This document shows, one piece after another, positions 38,473 to 49,369 of a stretch of 64,000 bases of DNA. The stretch covers positions 1 through 64,000 of the forward strand of contig NZ_AHMO02000008.1 in assembly GCF_000243715.2 (NCBI RefSeq), read 5' to 3'. Numbering within the stretch: the stretch's first letter is position 1; each line of letters begins with the position of its first letter. The notes beneath the pieces were generated by a model that was given only the letters and a program-made list of their open reading frames with translations, searched no databases and was not told where the DNA came from. This DNA comes from Leptospira broomii serovar Hurstbridge str. 5399 (GTDB taxonomy: Bacteria; Spirochaetota; Leptospiria; Leptospirales; Leptospiraceae). The position numbers and the translations under genes are program-made.

Positions 38473-39867
38473 ATGACCAATTTAACAAATGCGCAATTTT
38501 TTAGGCCGGGAATGCGACGCTTGCTGCTTTCTTTCCTCCTATTTGTTTGGGCGCTTCCTCTATCCTACTTTACTCTCTATCACTCCCGAAGCGACTTTTG
38601 GCACTTAATTTTCCTTTTTGTCCTTAGCATTTTGTCATATTATATTTTTATTGTATATTCAAGAATTACGGCCATCGGGGAATCTCTCGGTATTACTGCC
38701 GGAATTTTGCTCAGATTATTTTTGGTATTTCTTCCGCCGATCCTATCCGAAGACGTATACCGTTTTTTATGGGATGGATTTTTAGATATCCATCTACTGT
38801 CTCCCTACGCAAGCTTGCCGCAGGAATTGAAAGTTTCGCATTTATCCTCCGCCGAATCGGCACTCGGGGCGGAACTAGTAGAACGAATGAATTCCTCCCG
38901 ATTTTATTCGGTTTATCCTCCTATCCTTCAGCTATTCTTTTCGGCTTCCGCTTGGAGTATGAAGGAGTTCCAATCGATATGGGTCGGAGTCGTCGTCTGG
39001 AAGGGAATACTGTTTTGTTTTGAGTTGGGGGCGCTTCGCCTCTTTTTCATCCTCCGAAAGGAGGGAGAAAATACGAATTTTCTAAAATATTGGCTGCACC
39101 CTTTAGTGGTATTGGAAGGCGCTGGCAGCGGTCATCCGGAACCTATACTGATATTCTTCCTCCTTTTTGCAATATTGGCCTGGAAAAGAAATAAGGGGAT
39201 CGAAGCCGGCCTAGCTTACATTGCCGCAGTCTTTACCAAAGTGATTCCCTTACTTTTGTTACCGTTGATTCTACTACGAATCCGGAAGGATGAGAAACAT
39301 TCGGAACGAATGATTTTCGTATTAATCTTACTGATTCCCGTTTTACTTATATCCGCCTGGGGAATGCATTCGATAAGTCTGACTGAAACAATCCAAAAAC
39401 AATGGAAGAACGGAATCGGAGTCTATTTTAAACTCTTTGAATATCATGGAGGTTTATATTATCTTTGGAAATATATCTTAAGTTTTTCCTGGTATCCGTA
39501 CGCCGCCGGCCTACATCTTGCAGTTCTTGGTTCGGCTGCAATCCTTGCATATTCCTTTCACCGATCTAGGCAGTCTGCCGATCCGGAATTTATTGCGAAG
39601 ACATGGGTTTCTCTTCTTGGAATTTATTATCTGTTTTCCACTACGGTTCACCCTTGGTACATCCTTCCTTTGCTAGCGGGCGCTGTTTTTACAAAGGAAA
39701 TTTGGCCCCAGGTCGCCTCGGCAGTTTGGATTCTGTCCTATTCGACCTATAGACAAACTCCGTATGCTGACGACCCTATTTTTATGATTTTAGAATATGC
39801 TCCGGTCCTTATCGTATTCTTCTGGGAAAAACGGAAACTCATTGACCTTAAAAAGGTTAGGATATAA
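38473..39867 (+). CDS. multi-pass membrane glycosyltransferase (GT-C/GT87-like)
   Basis: From the ATG at 38473 the product has 464 residues and about eleven membrane helices. The motif LSEDVYRFLWDGFLDIHLL, with PYASLP after it, is the acidic loop of mannosyltransferase-type GT-C enzymes that use lipid-linked sugars. HPLVVLEGAGSGHPEP follows. The start is uncertain: TTG at 38464 and ATG at 38512 are alternatives, and none has a strong ribosome site. A TTGACT at about 38440 may be a -35. Substrate unknown. Confidence 0.75.
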   Translation: MTNLTNAQFFRPGMRRLLLSFLLFVWALPLSYFTLYHSRSDFWHLIFLFVLSILSYYIFIVYSRITAIGESLGITAGILLRLFLVFLPPILSEDVYRFLWDGFLDIHLLSPYASLPQELKVSHLSSAESALGAELVERMNSSRFYSVYPPILQLFFSASAWSMKEFQSIWVGVVVWKGILFCFELGALRLFFILRKEGENTNFLKYWLHPLVVLEGAGSGHPEPILIFFLLFAILAWKRNKGIEAGLAYIAAVFTKVIPLLLLPLILLRIRKDEKHSERMIFVLILLIPVLLISAWGMHSISLTETIQKQWKNGIGVYFKLFEYHGGLYYLWKYILSFSWYPYAAGLHLAVLGSAAILAYSFHRSRQSADPEFIAKTWVSLLGIYYLFSTTVHPWYILPLLAGAVFTKEIWPQVASAVWILSYSTYRQTPYADDPIFMILEYAPVLIVFFWEKRKLIDLKKVRI

Positions 39868-39905
39868 ATACAAATTCGCTCCGCAGCTAAAAGGAAATAT
39901 GATCG

Positions 39906-41210
39906 ATGGCACCCAAAATTTTCGATACCTTCTCGGATACTCTAGAATCGGAAATCCTACAGAGCGAAAGAATCAGAAGTAAAATCTTATTACTGGTTTT
40001 TCTTACGACGATGACGATTTGGATATCCCTTGCGATTTTCGTTCGGGAGAAATTCAACGAGAGCATCGGCCTATCCTTCCCGTTCGAGGTCGTGATAGGG
40101 ATTCTTTTTTTCGGAAATATTTACGAGCTCGTAGTATTAAAGCTGTTGAATTACTGGGCAAAGCGAGGTAAACCCCTCCCGCTCTTTCCCCGCTTCGGAA
40201 ACGCATTTGTTGAAACTTCTCTTCCGGCGGCGATCCTATTCATATTAGTGAACGGTTCCGAATCGCCGATCATAGTTCTGAATTCGCCTCTTTCCAATCT
40301 GTTTTTCACGTTTATCCTTCTCTCCGTCCTCCGAATGGAATTCGGATTATCGTTGTTCACCGGACTCGTCGCGGGAATAGAATTTCTCGTTATAGGCTGG
40401 ATTTATAATCCGACTGCACCGTTTGAAAACGATTTCGATTACGCTTTCTTCTATTCTAAAATTCCGATCATAATGCGTTCCATAATCTTCATCGTATCCG
40501 GAATTATAGCGGGCCTGGTCGGAATTCGACTACGAAACACATTACGGAATTCTTATAAACTTTTGGAAGAAAGAAATCAGATCGTAGGAATGTTCGGGCA
40601 ATACGTTTCACCGTCGGTGGTGGATCGATTGATGAGCCAAAAAGCGGAAGGGATCTCCGAAAGTCGCGAAGTCTGCGTAATGTTTCTGGATATCAGAAAC
40701 TTTACGAAATTTTCCGAGAAAAAAAGCCCCACAGAAGTGATTACGTATTTAAATACCCTCTTCGAGGATATGATCGATATCGTGAATAAGAATAATGGAA
40801 TCATTAATAAGTTTTTAGGTGACGGCTTCATGGCTGTTTTTGGAGCTCCCTTATCCGACCCGGGTAAGGATGTTCAAAACGCGGTGAAAGCTTCTTTGGA
40901 AATTATCGAAAAGGTATCCGAGTTGAATCTCGCTCAAAGAATTCCTGAAACGAAAATCGGAATCGGTCTGCATTCCGGCGAAGCAATGACCGGAAATGTC
41001 GGCTCCTCCCAACGGAAAGAATACACAATAATCGGAGATACGGTGAATCTCGCCTCCCGAGTAGAACAACTGAATAAAGATTATGGAACTGAACTTCTAC
41101 TAACCGATTCCGTGTACGAGCAAATAAAACATTATATGCAGGCGGAAAGTTTGCCCCCCGTCAAAGTAAAAGGACGGGACGAAGAGGTGCTGATCTATCG
41201 GCTAACGTAA
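39906..41210 (+). CDS. membrane class III adenylate/guanylate cyclase
   Basis: The product has 434 residues. Six or so membrane helices occupy residues 20-215. The catalytic domain follows, with MFLDIRNFTKFSEK (first metal Asp), NKFLGDGFMAVFGAP (second metal Asp) and RKEYTIIGDTVNLASRVEQL (base recognition and transition-state region). It probably makes cyclic AMP in response to a membrane signal. It starts 39 bases after the glycosyltransferase gene. Confidence 0.9.
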   Translation: MAPKIFDTFSDTLESEILQSERIRSKILLLVFLTTMTIWISLAIFVREKFNESIGLSFPFEVVIGILFFGNIYELVVLKLLNYWAKRGKPLPLFPRFGNAFVETSLPAAILFILVNGSESPIIVLNSPLSNLFFTFILLSVLRMEFGLSLFTGLVAGIEFLVIGWIYNPTAPFENDFDYAFFYSKIPIIMRSIIFIVSGIIAGLVGIRLRNTLRNSYKLLEERNQIVGMFGQYVSPSVVDRLMSQKAEGISESREVCVMFLDIRNFTKFSEKKSPTEVITYLNTLFEDMIDIVNKNNGIINKFLGDGFMAVFGAPLSDPGKDVQNAVKASLEIIEKVSELNLAQRIPETKIGIGLHSGEAMTGNVGSSQRKEYTIIGDTVNLASRVEQLNKDYGTELLLTDSVYEQIKHYMQAESLPPVKVKGRDEEVLIYRLT

Positions 41211-41291
41211 CCGATATCGGGCAAAACCTGCTCTTCCGTTTTCCAGAATGACTCCGAGCCCGGCTAACAAACGCAGAATTTAGAGTTTCTA

Positions 41292-42020
41292 ATGCAAACC
41301 CCTAAAATACATTACGACACATTTTTAGCGGAGAAATACTCCTGGATGCTCGGAGATCTTGAACAAAGAGAAAGAGAAGAAGAGGAACGATTTCGCAATT
41401 GGGGGATATCGCCGAAAACTAACGGGTTGGCATGGGATCTAGGCGCCGGAAATGGAATTCAATCCTTCCCTCTTGCCAAACTCGGATTCAACGTAATTGC
41501 GATTGATTTTAGTTCGGATCTACTTTTGCAGCTCGAACAGAGAAATCTCGGACTCCCCATAAAAACGAAACCTGCCGACTTTACGAGCCCAAGCCTGTAT
41601 GTCGGGGAGAGTCCGGAACTTCTACTTTGTATGGGAGACACTCTGACTCATCTCGAATCCTTGGAACAGGTACAAATGGTTATTTCTCTTTGGTCTTATT
41701 TTTTAAAATCGGGAGCACAGGTTATCTTAGGCTATAGAGATCTTAGCTACGGAAAACCGGGAGAAAAAACGGGTTTTCCTGTTCGTGCCGAAAAAGATCG
41801 AATTTTCTCCTGCATGCTTTCCTTTGAGGAAAAGAAAGTGCTGGTGACCGATCTTTTTCATCAATGGGACGGACAACAATGGAATTTCAGCAATAGCTCT
41901 TACTATAAATTGATCCTGCCCTTGGATCAATTATCGCGTATGTTGACTCGGTCGGGCTTTTCTCTTCGAAAGCGATATGATGAGAAAGGGATGAAGATCC
42001 TCCTTTTATTCAAAAACTAA
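41292..42020 (+). CDS. class I SAM-dependent methyltransferase
   Basis: The product has 242 residues. Motif I is LAWDLGAGNGIQSFPLAKLG (with the preceding Gly), then VIAIDFSSDLL and LLLCMGDTLTHL. The acceptor is unknown. It sits between the cyclase and the RND pump genes, reading the same way, with about 80-100 bases on each side. Confidence 0.75.
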   Translation: MQTPKIHYDTFLAEKYSWMLGDLEQREREEEERFRNWGISPKTNGLAWDLGAGNGIQSFPLAKLGFNVIAIDFSSDLLLQLEQRNLGLPIKTKPADFTSPSLYVGESPELLLCMGDTLTHLESLEQVQMVISLWSYFLKSGAQVILGYRDLSYGKPGEKTGFPVRAEKDRIFSCMLSFEEKKVLVTDLFHQWDGQQWNFSNSSYYKLILPLDQLSRMLTRSGFSLRKRYDEKGMKILLLFKN

Positions 42021-42117
42021 TGAACCGTTCATTCGCTCTTGGGTTCTTTTTATGAAAAACCTATCGACAGTGATTCACAAAATTTGAAGCTGTTCGTATT
42101 CTTTCCCGGAACCGATT

Positions 42118-45100
42118 ATGATCGAAAAATTAATACGATTTTCCATCAAGAACCGAATTCTAATTATAGTCTTAACCGGAATTATTACGGCAATCGGCTT
42201 ATTTAATGCCTATCACCTCTCGATAGATGCGATCCCGGATATCACTAACGTCCAAGTTTCGGTTGTAACTCAATCTCCGGGCTTATCACCCATAGAAGTA
42301 GAACAGTTCATCACCTATCCGATTGAAATGGAACTGACAGGAGTCCCGAACGTAACGGAAATTCGTTCTATTTCTCGAACCGGAGTCAGCAGCGTTACCG
42401 CAATCTTTAAAGATGGAACGGATATTTATCTAGCGAGACAACTCATTAATGAACGACTCCGAGCCGTGGAAAATGTCATCCCGAAAGGATATGGATCCCC
42501 CGAACTCTCTCCCATCGCCACTGGATTAGGCGACATTTACGAGTTCGTTTTAACGAGCGATCGTCATACTCCGGAAGAACTCAGAACTTATATGGACTGG
42601 GAACTTGCCCGGGAAATTAAGTCAGTCGAAGGAATTATCGACGTAAATATCATCGGCGGGAATGCGAAGCAGTACCAAATCAAAATTGATCCTCATAGAC
42701 TTGCAGTTCATAATATCACCCTCTCTCAGCTTTGTGAAAAATTAGAATCAGCCAATCAGAATACCGGAGGCGGGTATATATCCAAAGGGGCTGAACAGAT
42801 TGTTATCCGAGGTGAAAGCCAGTTTAAAACCGTAGAGGAAATCCGCAATGTCGCCGTAAAGACCGAGAGAGATGGAGTTCCCCTCCTACTAGGTCAAATC
42901 GCAGATGTGGAAACCGGACGTGCCTTGCGCTTCGGTTTGATTACGAAGGACGGTAAAGGAGAAGTTGTCGGTGCAACGGCAATGATGCTCATGGGCCAAA
43001 ACTCTCTGGAGGTCGTAAAGAGAGTCAAAGAAAGAATCGAACAGCTAAAAACCAGGCTTCCGTCCGGGATGCAAATAGTCACCTTTTACGATCGATCCGA
43101 ATTTATCGGTAGAACCCTCGGAACGATTTTCACCAACCTAGCCGAAGCCGGAGTCTTGGTTATCCTCATATTGATCGTAGCGATGGGAACCGTTAAAGGT
43201 GCTCTACTGGTCAGCTTGGCTATTCCGATCCCGATGTTAGCTGCTACGATCTTTATGAGAATGTTCGGAATCGTAGGAAACTTGATGTCCTTGGGCGCCT
43301 TGGATTTCGGTCTTCTCGTAGACGGTGCGATCGTAATGCTCGAATCCATACTCCATGGATTCATTTTCCGAAAAGCGTTTTATGAATTACAAAACACTCA
43401 GGCAGATCAGGATCTCGCTGCCGAGGAAATTATAACGGAAGCCTGCGTAAGGGTAGCAAGAGCTGCCACATTCTCGGTGGCGATTATTCTACTCGTATAT
43501 CTCCCTCTAATGACCTTGGAAGGTGTGGAAGGAAGAATGTTTCAGCCGATGGCGATCACTGTCGCGATCTCCTTAGCCACTGCTCTTGTATTCACATTAA
43601 CTACATTTCCGGCTGCAGCGAGCATTATCTTTCGGAAACCCGTGTTTCATCATAGCAAATATTGGGACAAAATCACCGGTCAATATCTCGAACTTTTGGA
43701 TTTCGGAATGAAAAACAAAAGTTTATTTCTTCGTGCAGGCGTGGGAATATTTGTCCTTTCCTTAATTTTGGGCTCTACCCTTGGCTCGGAATTCTTACCT
43801 AGAATCGACGAAGGCGAATTCGCGATCGATATTAAACGACTTCCTTCCACATCGTTGAACTACTCCCGGGAAACAAACACGGAACTCGAGAAAGTGATCG
43901 GAAAGTTTCCGGAAGTATTAGGCGTAGTCTCAAGAATGGGAAGAGGTGAATCCGCGGCGGAACCCGTCGGAACCGAAGAGGGAGAAGCGATGGTAAAACT
44001 TCGTCCCGCTAGCGAATGGACTAGCGCATCTTCTCGCGAGGAGTTGATGGATAAAATGAAAGACGCGATCCTAGACTCCGTTCCTTCCAGTACGATCGCA
44101 CTTTCCCAGCCTATCGAAAATAGGGTAAATGCGTTGTTGTCCGGATCCAAAGCGGACGTCGTCGTTAAAATTTACGGTGACGATTTGCAGGTGCTAAAAG
44201 ATACCGCGACCAAATTTGCCGAGAAAATTAAAAAAGTTCCGGGCGCCGCGGATCTCAGAGTTCAACGGGTTTTAGGACTTCCGTTAATCGAAATCAAAGC
44301 GGATCGGCAAAAAATGGCGAGGTACGGGGTCGAAGCGGAAGAAATACTTACCACTGTGGAGGCCTTAAGAATAGGACGAACTGCAGGAAGGGTTTTTGAA
44401 GGCTTCAAACGTTTTGACCTGGTCGTTCGCCTCCAACTTGACGTATCCGATTTAAGCGAAGTGGAAAATATCCCTGTCATGACCTCCGGAGGAATCACGA
44501 TCCCTCTCGGGCAAGTAGCGACCATACAATTCGAAGAAGGGCCTGCCGCCATTTATAGAGAAGCGTTGAAACGTCGTATCATGGTGGAAGCTAACGTTCG
44601 CGGAAGGGATTTAGTGGGTTTCGTAAACGAAGCCCAGAAAGCGACGACAGAACTCGAGCAAACTTTACCGGACGGGTATAGAACGGATTGGGGCGGGCAG
44701 TTTGAAAACTTTACTCGAGCCAAATATCGGCTTTTATTCGTCGTTCCGGTAGCGCTCGCAATTATTTTTTTCATGCTCATGGCCGCTTTCGGTAACGTCT
44801 ACTATGCGTTAGGTGTCTTTATCGTGGTTCCTTTGGCGATTTCCGGGGGAATCATCGGCTTGGTAGTAAGAGGGCTCCCATTTAGTATTCCAGCCGGTGT
44901 CGGTTTTATAGCAGTGAGCGGTATCGCAGTGTTAAATGGAGTCGTATATGCTTCAACGTTACGCGAAGAATTGGCAAAAGGACTACGCATTTCGGTCGCT
45001 GTAATCACAGCAGGAGTCAACTCGCTCAGACCCGTAATGACTACTGAAATAATCGCTGCCGTCGGTTTTCTACCGATGGCTATATCCACTATGGCAGGAG

Positions 45101-45405
45101 CCGAAGTCCAAAGGCCTTTAGCGACGGTAGTAATTTTCGGAATTATCGTCGCTACGGTACTTTCTCGAGTATTGCTTCCTATCGTAATGGAGTATCTGTT
45201 AAATATTTATCAACACCAAGAAGAGCGGAAAGCCTTGGATAAAAAGAGATTGGAAGCAGAGTTTCAAAAGACTCATAATAAAAATCACGTTTCAATTCCG
45301 GTCGAACCCGATTCTTGGGGAAATCATTCTGAAATAGACGATTCCGACGATGAGGAACAGTCGCCCAAAAAGACGAAGAAATCTTCCAAAACAAAGAATA
45401 AATGA
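42118..45405 (+). CDS. RND heavy-metal efflux pump (CzcA/CusA family)
   Basis: The product has 1095 residues, slightly long for the family because of a Lys/Asp/Ser-rich tail of about 50 residues. N-terminal [20 protein letters not shown] and [17 protein letters not shown] are family signatures. [15 protein letters not shown] carries the Asp-Asp-Glu proton-relay set of metal RND pumps. It would export a metal ion such as Cu+, Ag+, Zn2+ or Co2+ across the envelope. The usual membrane-fusion and outer-membrane partner genes are not next to it. Confidence 0.9.
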   Translation: MIEKLIRFSIKNRILIIVLTGIITAIGLFNAYHLSIDAIPDITNVQVSVVTQSPGLSPIEVEQFITYPIEMELTGVPNVTEIRSISRTGVSSVTAIFKDGTDIYLARQLINERLRAVENVIPKGYGSPELSPIATGLGDIYEFVLTSDRHTPEELRTYMDWELAREIKSVEGIIDVNIIGGNAKQYQIKIDPHRLAVHNITLSQLCEKLESANQNTGGGYISKGAEQIVIRGESQFKTVEEIRNVAVKTERDGVPLLLGQIADVETGRALRFGLITKDGKGEVVGATAMMLMGQNSLEVVKRVKERIEQLKTRLPSGMQIVTFYDRSEFIGRTLGTIFTNLAEAGVLVILILIVAMGTVKGALLVSLAIPIPMLAATIFMRMFGIVGNLMSLGALDFGLLVDGAIVMLESILHGFIFRKAFYELQNTQADQDLAAEEIITEACVRVARAATFSVAIILLVYLPLMTLEGVEGRMFQPMAITVAISLATALVFTLTTFPAAASIIFRKPVFHHSKYWDKITGQYLELLDFGMKNKSLFLRAGVGIFVLSLILGSTLGSEFLPRIDEGEFAIDIKRLPSTSLNYSRETNTELEKVIGKFPEVLGVVSRMGRGESAAEPVGTEEGEAMVKLRPASEWTSASSREELMDKMKDAILDSVPSSTIALSQPIENRVNALLSGSKADVVVKIYGDDLQVLKDTATKFAEKIKKVPGAADLRVQRVLGLPLIEIKADRQKMARYGVEAEEILTTVEALRIGRTAGRVFEGFKRFDLVVRLQLDVSDLSEVENIPVMTSGGITIPLGQVATIQFEEGPAAIYREALKRRIMVEANVRGRDLVGFVNEAQKATTELEQTLPDGYRTDWGGQFENFTRAKYRLLFVVPVALAIIFFMLMAAFGNVYYALGVFIVVPLAISGGIIGLVVRGLPFSIPAGVGFIAVSGIAVLNGVVYASTLREELAKGLRISVAVITAGVNSLRPVMTTEIIAAVGFLPMAISTMAGAEVQRPLATVVIFGIIVATVLSRVLLPIVMEYLLNIYQHQEERKALDKKRLEAEFQKTHNKNHVSIPVEPDSWGNHSEIDDSDDEEQSPKKTKKSSKTKNK

Positions 45406-45581
45406 GTATAAACCTGTAAAATTGACAGCATTCGGGTAAAAACCGCAAAAATTGAGTTTTGGGTCCTACGATTTTCAAATTCTAAAGCGACATAAGAATA
45501 GAATTATGTCGGAAAATCCTTTCCCCAATTGGATGATTTTTCATCCTAGCGTTTCCGGGAATTCTCCCCCCATCGAATGCT

Positions 45582-47156
45582 ATGCAAAGTCAGAAACCCA
45601 TTATCCAACTTTTAGATTCCACCAAAGAACCATTTAACCTAGCAATCGCATCGGCAAGGACCTGCTATTCTTCAAAAGGGATTTTGCTTCCGGAAGATAT
45701 GGTAAGTTCCGAAAAATCTTTGGAAATTCGAGATAAGGTGGCAAAATCCACGAAGAAGGCGGGGCATCTCACCACTCGTCAACATCCGCATTTTATTTTT
45801 ACTCTAGATAAAGTCTCCCGTCAGTTCGTATGGTCTTTCTTACATTCCCATCCGTACTATAACTCCGAACAAGTCAGCCAGAGATACGTCGAAGTAAAAC
45901 GGGAAAATTATTATATTCCTCCTAATCTCGAAGGGAAACAATTGGAACTGTATACCGAAGCGATCGAATACGCATCCAACGCTTATTTTGAATTTGTCGA
46001 ACTTTTACACCCCTTTATACAGGACGAATATTTCCTAGTTTACAAAGCCAGGGCCAGCTATCCTGAAAAATGGCAAGCCGCAATAAAGAAAAAATGTTTA
46101 GAGGTCGCTAGATATTTATTGCCTCTCGGAACATTTACCTATCTTTATCATTCGGTAAACGGTCTCACGCTTCATCGATATTACCGTTTGATGAATTCGT
46201 TTAATGTTCCTGAAGAACAGAAATTCGTCGTGGAAGCGATGATAGAAAAGGTTCGAGATGCGGATCCGCTCTACGTGGAAGAAATGGACGATCCGATTCC
46301 GTTGGAAGAAACTTCGGAGTATCGTTTTTTTACCGAGTTCTACAGAGATAGCGCTCAAGAGTACAGGCCTGTCGATGCTAAAAATTTTGTGAGGGAATTC
46401 GACGTAGATCTGGATGCACGTTATTCGCGCTTAGCATCGTATGCTTCGAATGGACAGGAGATCCTGGCCTCCTCCGTCCGATCGGCGCTCGGTATTGCGA
46501 AAACCGCCCTAAACGACGAAGACGCAATTCGTTTGGTACTCGATCCGAGCAAAAATCGACATCTAACTTCCACTCTGAACGAAACAACAATGAGTTCACT
46601 TTCTAGAGCTATGTTTAACGTTCATTATACTTTCAAAAAAAGAATTTCTCATACTGCTGACAGTCAAGACCAAAGACACAGAATGGTTCCGGGTTCTCGC
46701 CCTGTATTGATGTCTCAGTATGCAGGAATGCCGGATTACATTCTTCCTAAAGTCGTCTTAAAGTATTCCCAGTTGGAAGAGACTTATCGAACCAAGATGG
46801 ACGGTATTTTCAAAAATCTAAACCGCTTCTTGGAGGCCGGTGGAAAACCGGAATATGCGACTTACCTGCTTCCGAACGCATTCCCGATCCGTTTTTATGA
46901 GAGTGGGGACCTTTTAAATCTTCATCATAAATGGCGAGCCCGAACATGCTATAATGCCCAAGAAGAGATTTTCCAAGCGTCCATTAATGAACTTACCGAT
47001 ATCGGACAAGTTCACCCTCAGATCGCAAAATGGATTAAAGCCCCCTGCTGGATCCGACTTCAAGGGGACGTGAAACCATATTGCCCCGAAGGCGACCATT
47101 ACTGCGGCACTCAAGTTTGGAAAAAGGAATTAAGCGACTACGATAGAACCCTATGA
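45582..47156 (+). CDS. thyX: double-domain flavin-dependent thymidylate synthase (ThyX family)
   Basis: The product has 524 residues, about twice a normal ThyX. The first half holds [12 protein letters not shown] followed by [14 protein letters not shown] (residues 95-102 form the SxxxSxRY part), but the RHR triad is replaced. The second half has DSQDQRHRM (RHR at 365-367) and [17 protein letters not shown], a C-terminal ThyX pattern. Two ThyX-like domains therefore seem fused, each keeping a different part of the signature. It would convert dUMP to dTMP using FAD and methylene-tetrahydrofolate. The upstream 176 bases hold no gene. Confidence 0.8.
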   Translation: MQSQKPIIQLLDSTKEPFNLAIASARTCYSSKGILLPEDMVSSEKSLEIRDKVAKSTKKAGHLTTRQHPHFIFTLDKVSRQFVWSFLHSHPYYNSEQVSQRYVEVKRENYYIPPNLEGKQLELYTEAIEYASNAYFEFVELLHPFIQDEYFLVYKARASYPEKWQAAIKKKCLEVARYLLPLGTFTYLYHSVNGLTLHRYYRLMNSFNVPEEQKFVVEAMIEKVRDADPLYVEEMDDPIPLEETSEYRFFTEFYRDSAQEYRPVDAKNFVREFDVDLDARYSRLASYASNGQEILASSVRSALGIAKTALNDEDAIRLVLDPSKNRHLTSTLNETTMSSLSRAMFNVHYTFKKRISHTADSQDQRHRMVPGSRPVLMSQYAGMPDYILPKVVLKYSQLEETYRTKMDGIFKNLNRFLEAGGKPEYATYLLPNAFPIRFYESGDLLNLHHKWRARTCYNAQEEIFQASINELTDIGQVHPQIAKWIKAPCWIRLQGDVKPYCPEGDHYCGTQVWKKELSDYDRTL

Positions 47157-47229
47157 TTCACTGCCCAGCCAGGATATAGATTTTATAGTCCTACTTTTTT
47201 ATATACACTCTCGATCCGATAGGATACGA

Positions 47230-47345
47230 ACTCTGTTGGAGTTCCTACAAGAATTTCAGAATGAAAAATATTTGCGTCTCCTCGATTTTTCTGAAATAAG
47301 GCAATTCCACCGCTTCGCTCCGGCCCCCGCCCAAGAAGGGTGGGG
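47230..47345 (+). repeat. hairpin/palindrome repeat element
   Basis: CTGTTGGAGTTCCTACAAG is followed about 75 bases later by CCGCTTCGCTCCGGCCCCC and a GC-rich hairpin with a mismatch (CCAAGAAGGGTGGGG). It resembles the 177-bp unit at 36 kb over most of its length but has diverged. It fills most of the 350-base gap before the amidohydrolase gene. Confidence 0.7.
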
Positions 47346-47510
47346 ATTTTATCCAACAAATCAGTGCCAGAAATTACTGACAGAGGTCTTCTTCTCGTTT
47401 CTTCCATAATTTGAGATACCGAATCCGGTCACATTGCTGCGACTTTTTTGGGAGAAAAAAAGGAAGACTTTCTCAATGCCTCTCCTGTTCCTTGGAAGTT
47501 AGGTGCTTCT

Positions 47511-48689
47511 ATGAAATCCGTATCCTCTCTGCGAGCCGAAGAACTCGTAACCTATCGTCGCTTCCTCCATAAACATCCCGAATTAAAATACGATGAAAAG
47601 GGTACTTCCGCTTATGTAGCTAAACATCTTACCTCTCTTGGGTATTCTTTCCAAGATGGAATCGCAACCACCGGAATTGCCTGCTTAATAGATTCCGGTA
47701 AGCCAGGTAAAACCCTCCTCGTCCGAGCGGACATGGATGCTCTACCGATTTTTGAGGAAAATAAGGTCGATTATGCGTCTGTCCACAAAGGGGTGATGCA
47801 CGCTTGCGGTCACGACGCTCATACTTCCGTGCTGATGGGACTCGCTTCCGACCTGAAAGAAGATTTGGCCGCTATCGTTCCGAAAGGTAGAGTTCTACTG
47901 GTTTTCCAACCTGCGGAAGAAGGTGGACAAGGTGCAGATCGAATGATCGAAGAGGGAATCCTCGAGAAATATGATGTTTCCGCAGCTGTCGCACTTCATG
48001 TTTGGAATCACATTCCTGTCGGCAAGATTGGTGTGGTCGACGGCCCGATGATGGCAGCAGTCGATGAATTCTCCGTTACGATTACAGGAATCAGCGGCCA
48101 CGGGGCAATGCCTCAGCACACGGTAGACCCGATTCTTGTCGGATCCCAGATCGTAACCGCTTTACAGAGTATCGTATCTAGAAATACGGATCCTCTCGAT
48201 TCCTGCGTCGTAACTGTGGGGGCGTTTCACTCCGGCAATGCATTCAACGTAATCCCGGAAACGGCGGATTTGAAAGGAACGATCCGCACCTTTACGAAAG
48301 AAATGTTCGACAAAGCGCCCGATTTGTTCCGACGAACCGTGGAAAATATCGCAGCCTCTTTCGGCGCAACGGTAACTATACAGTATGATCGAACGAATGC
48401 TCCCACAATCAATCACCCGTATATTACATCTATCGTAAGACGGGCGGCTGATACCGTCTTAGGTCAGGGTAATATAACGGAAGAAGGCGCCAAAACCATG
48501 GGAGGAGAAGATTTCTCCGCATTTTTAATGCGAGTGCCCGGTTGCTATTTCTTCGTAGGCTCCATGAACCCAAGCAAAGGATTCATTCACCCCCATCATA
48601 GTTCCAAATTCGATTTCGATGAATCCGCGCTGCCAATCGGACTTTCCGTTTTGAAAGAAGCCGTTCGCATTTATCTAGCGGAAAACTAA
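47511..48689 (+). CDS. M20-family amidohydrolase (hippurate/indole-acetyl-amino-acid hydrolase type)
   Basis: From the ATG at 47511 the product has 392 residues; a TTG at 47448 would add 21. The metal-site motif is [14 protein letters not shown], with [17 protein letters not shown], the dimerisation-domain segment [13 protein letters not shown], and GGEDFSAFL near the end. These enzymes cleave N-acyl amino acids. The stop overlaps the stop of the opposite-strand DUF1564-like gene by 4 bases. Confidence 0.85.
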   Translation: MKSVSSLRAEELVTYRRFLHKHPELKYDEKGTSAYVAKHLTSLGYSFQDGIATTGIACLIDSGKPGKTLLVRADMDALPIFEENKVDYASVHKGVMHACGHDAHTSVLMGLASDLKEDLAAIVPKGRVLLVFQPAEEGGQGADRMIEEGILEKYDVSAAVALHVWNHIPVGKIGVVDGPMMAAVDEFSVTITGISGHGAMPQHTVDPILVGSQIVTALQSIVSRNTDPLDSCVVTVGAFHSGNAFNVIPETADLKGTIRTFTKEMFDKAPDLFRRTVENIAASFGATVTIQYDRTNAPTINHPYITSIVRRAADTVLGQGNITEEGAKTMGGEDFSAFLMRVPGCYFFVGSMNPSKGFIHPHHSSKFDFDESALPIGLSVLKEAVRIYLAEN

Positions 48690-49135
48690 GCTCCTCTCGC
48701 AATCGATCCGCCTTTCCGTAGTGGAAACGGTATAATTATGCCGGTTCTCGCTTGGGGTTCCAAAGTAGAACCTGAAACGCTTATTGGCGATTTCGAAATC
48801 GCATCCGTATCCATTTCAAGTAAAGCGGAAATAAAGCTGCTCAACGACACTTTGTACTGAGTCGCGAAACACACAGCCTCACAATAATCCTTAATTCGTA
48901 CCTTTATCCGTTTTCTAGAATCGAAGGATCTGATTTTACGAAACTTCCATTTTGGTAATGAACCTTGAAATCTCCTCAATTTATAAGAAGAAAGTAAATA
49001 CCTTAGATATCCTGCGGGGCCTTCGTATTTCTTGACGCCCTCTCTCCAAATAGATTCCAAATCGATCGGGATACGTAGATCTATCCTAGTAAATCCGCTC
49101 GACGAGATTAAAAAATCCATAAAACGTTCTTCCAT
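48686..49135 (-). CDS. DUF1564-like Leptospira protein
   Basis: The product has 149 residues. [35 protein letters not shown] and [14 protein letters not shown] match the pattern I know from the DUF1564 family, which occurs in many copies in Leptospira. The ribbon-helix-helix-like pieces may mean DNA binding, but the function is not established. From its start to the next gene (49136-49369) the sequence is AT-rich without a gene. Confidence 0.6.
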   Translation of the reverse strand: MEERFMDFLISSSGFTRIDLRIPIDLESIWREGVKKYEGPAGYLRYLLSSYKLRRFQGSLPKWKFRKIRSFDSRKRIKVRIKDYCEAVCFATQYKVSLSSFISALLEMDTDAISKSPISVSGSTLEPQARTGIIIPFPLRKGGSIARGA

Positions 49136-49369
49136 ATTCTATATACATCCTCCATAACTGAAGGCATATGCAAATAACGGGAAAAAAGCTCAATAGAATT
49201 TCTATAAAATGTAATATATAATTATTAAAACTATGCGTTAACGCGAAAAAGGAGGATAACGCGTAAAATAAAATGACATAATAATACGGAAATAATTTCT
49301 ATTTTGACAATTTTAATTTTTAGGCGTAAGCCCGCCTCTTTCAATTCCGGCCTTCTAATAAAAGCGGGA

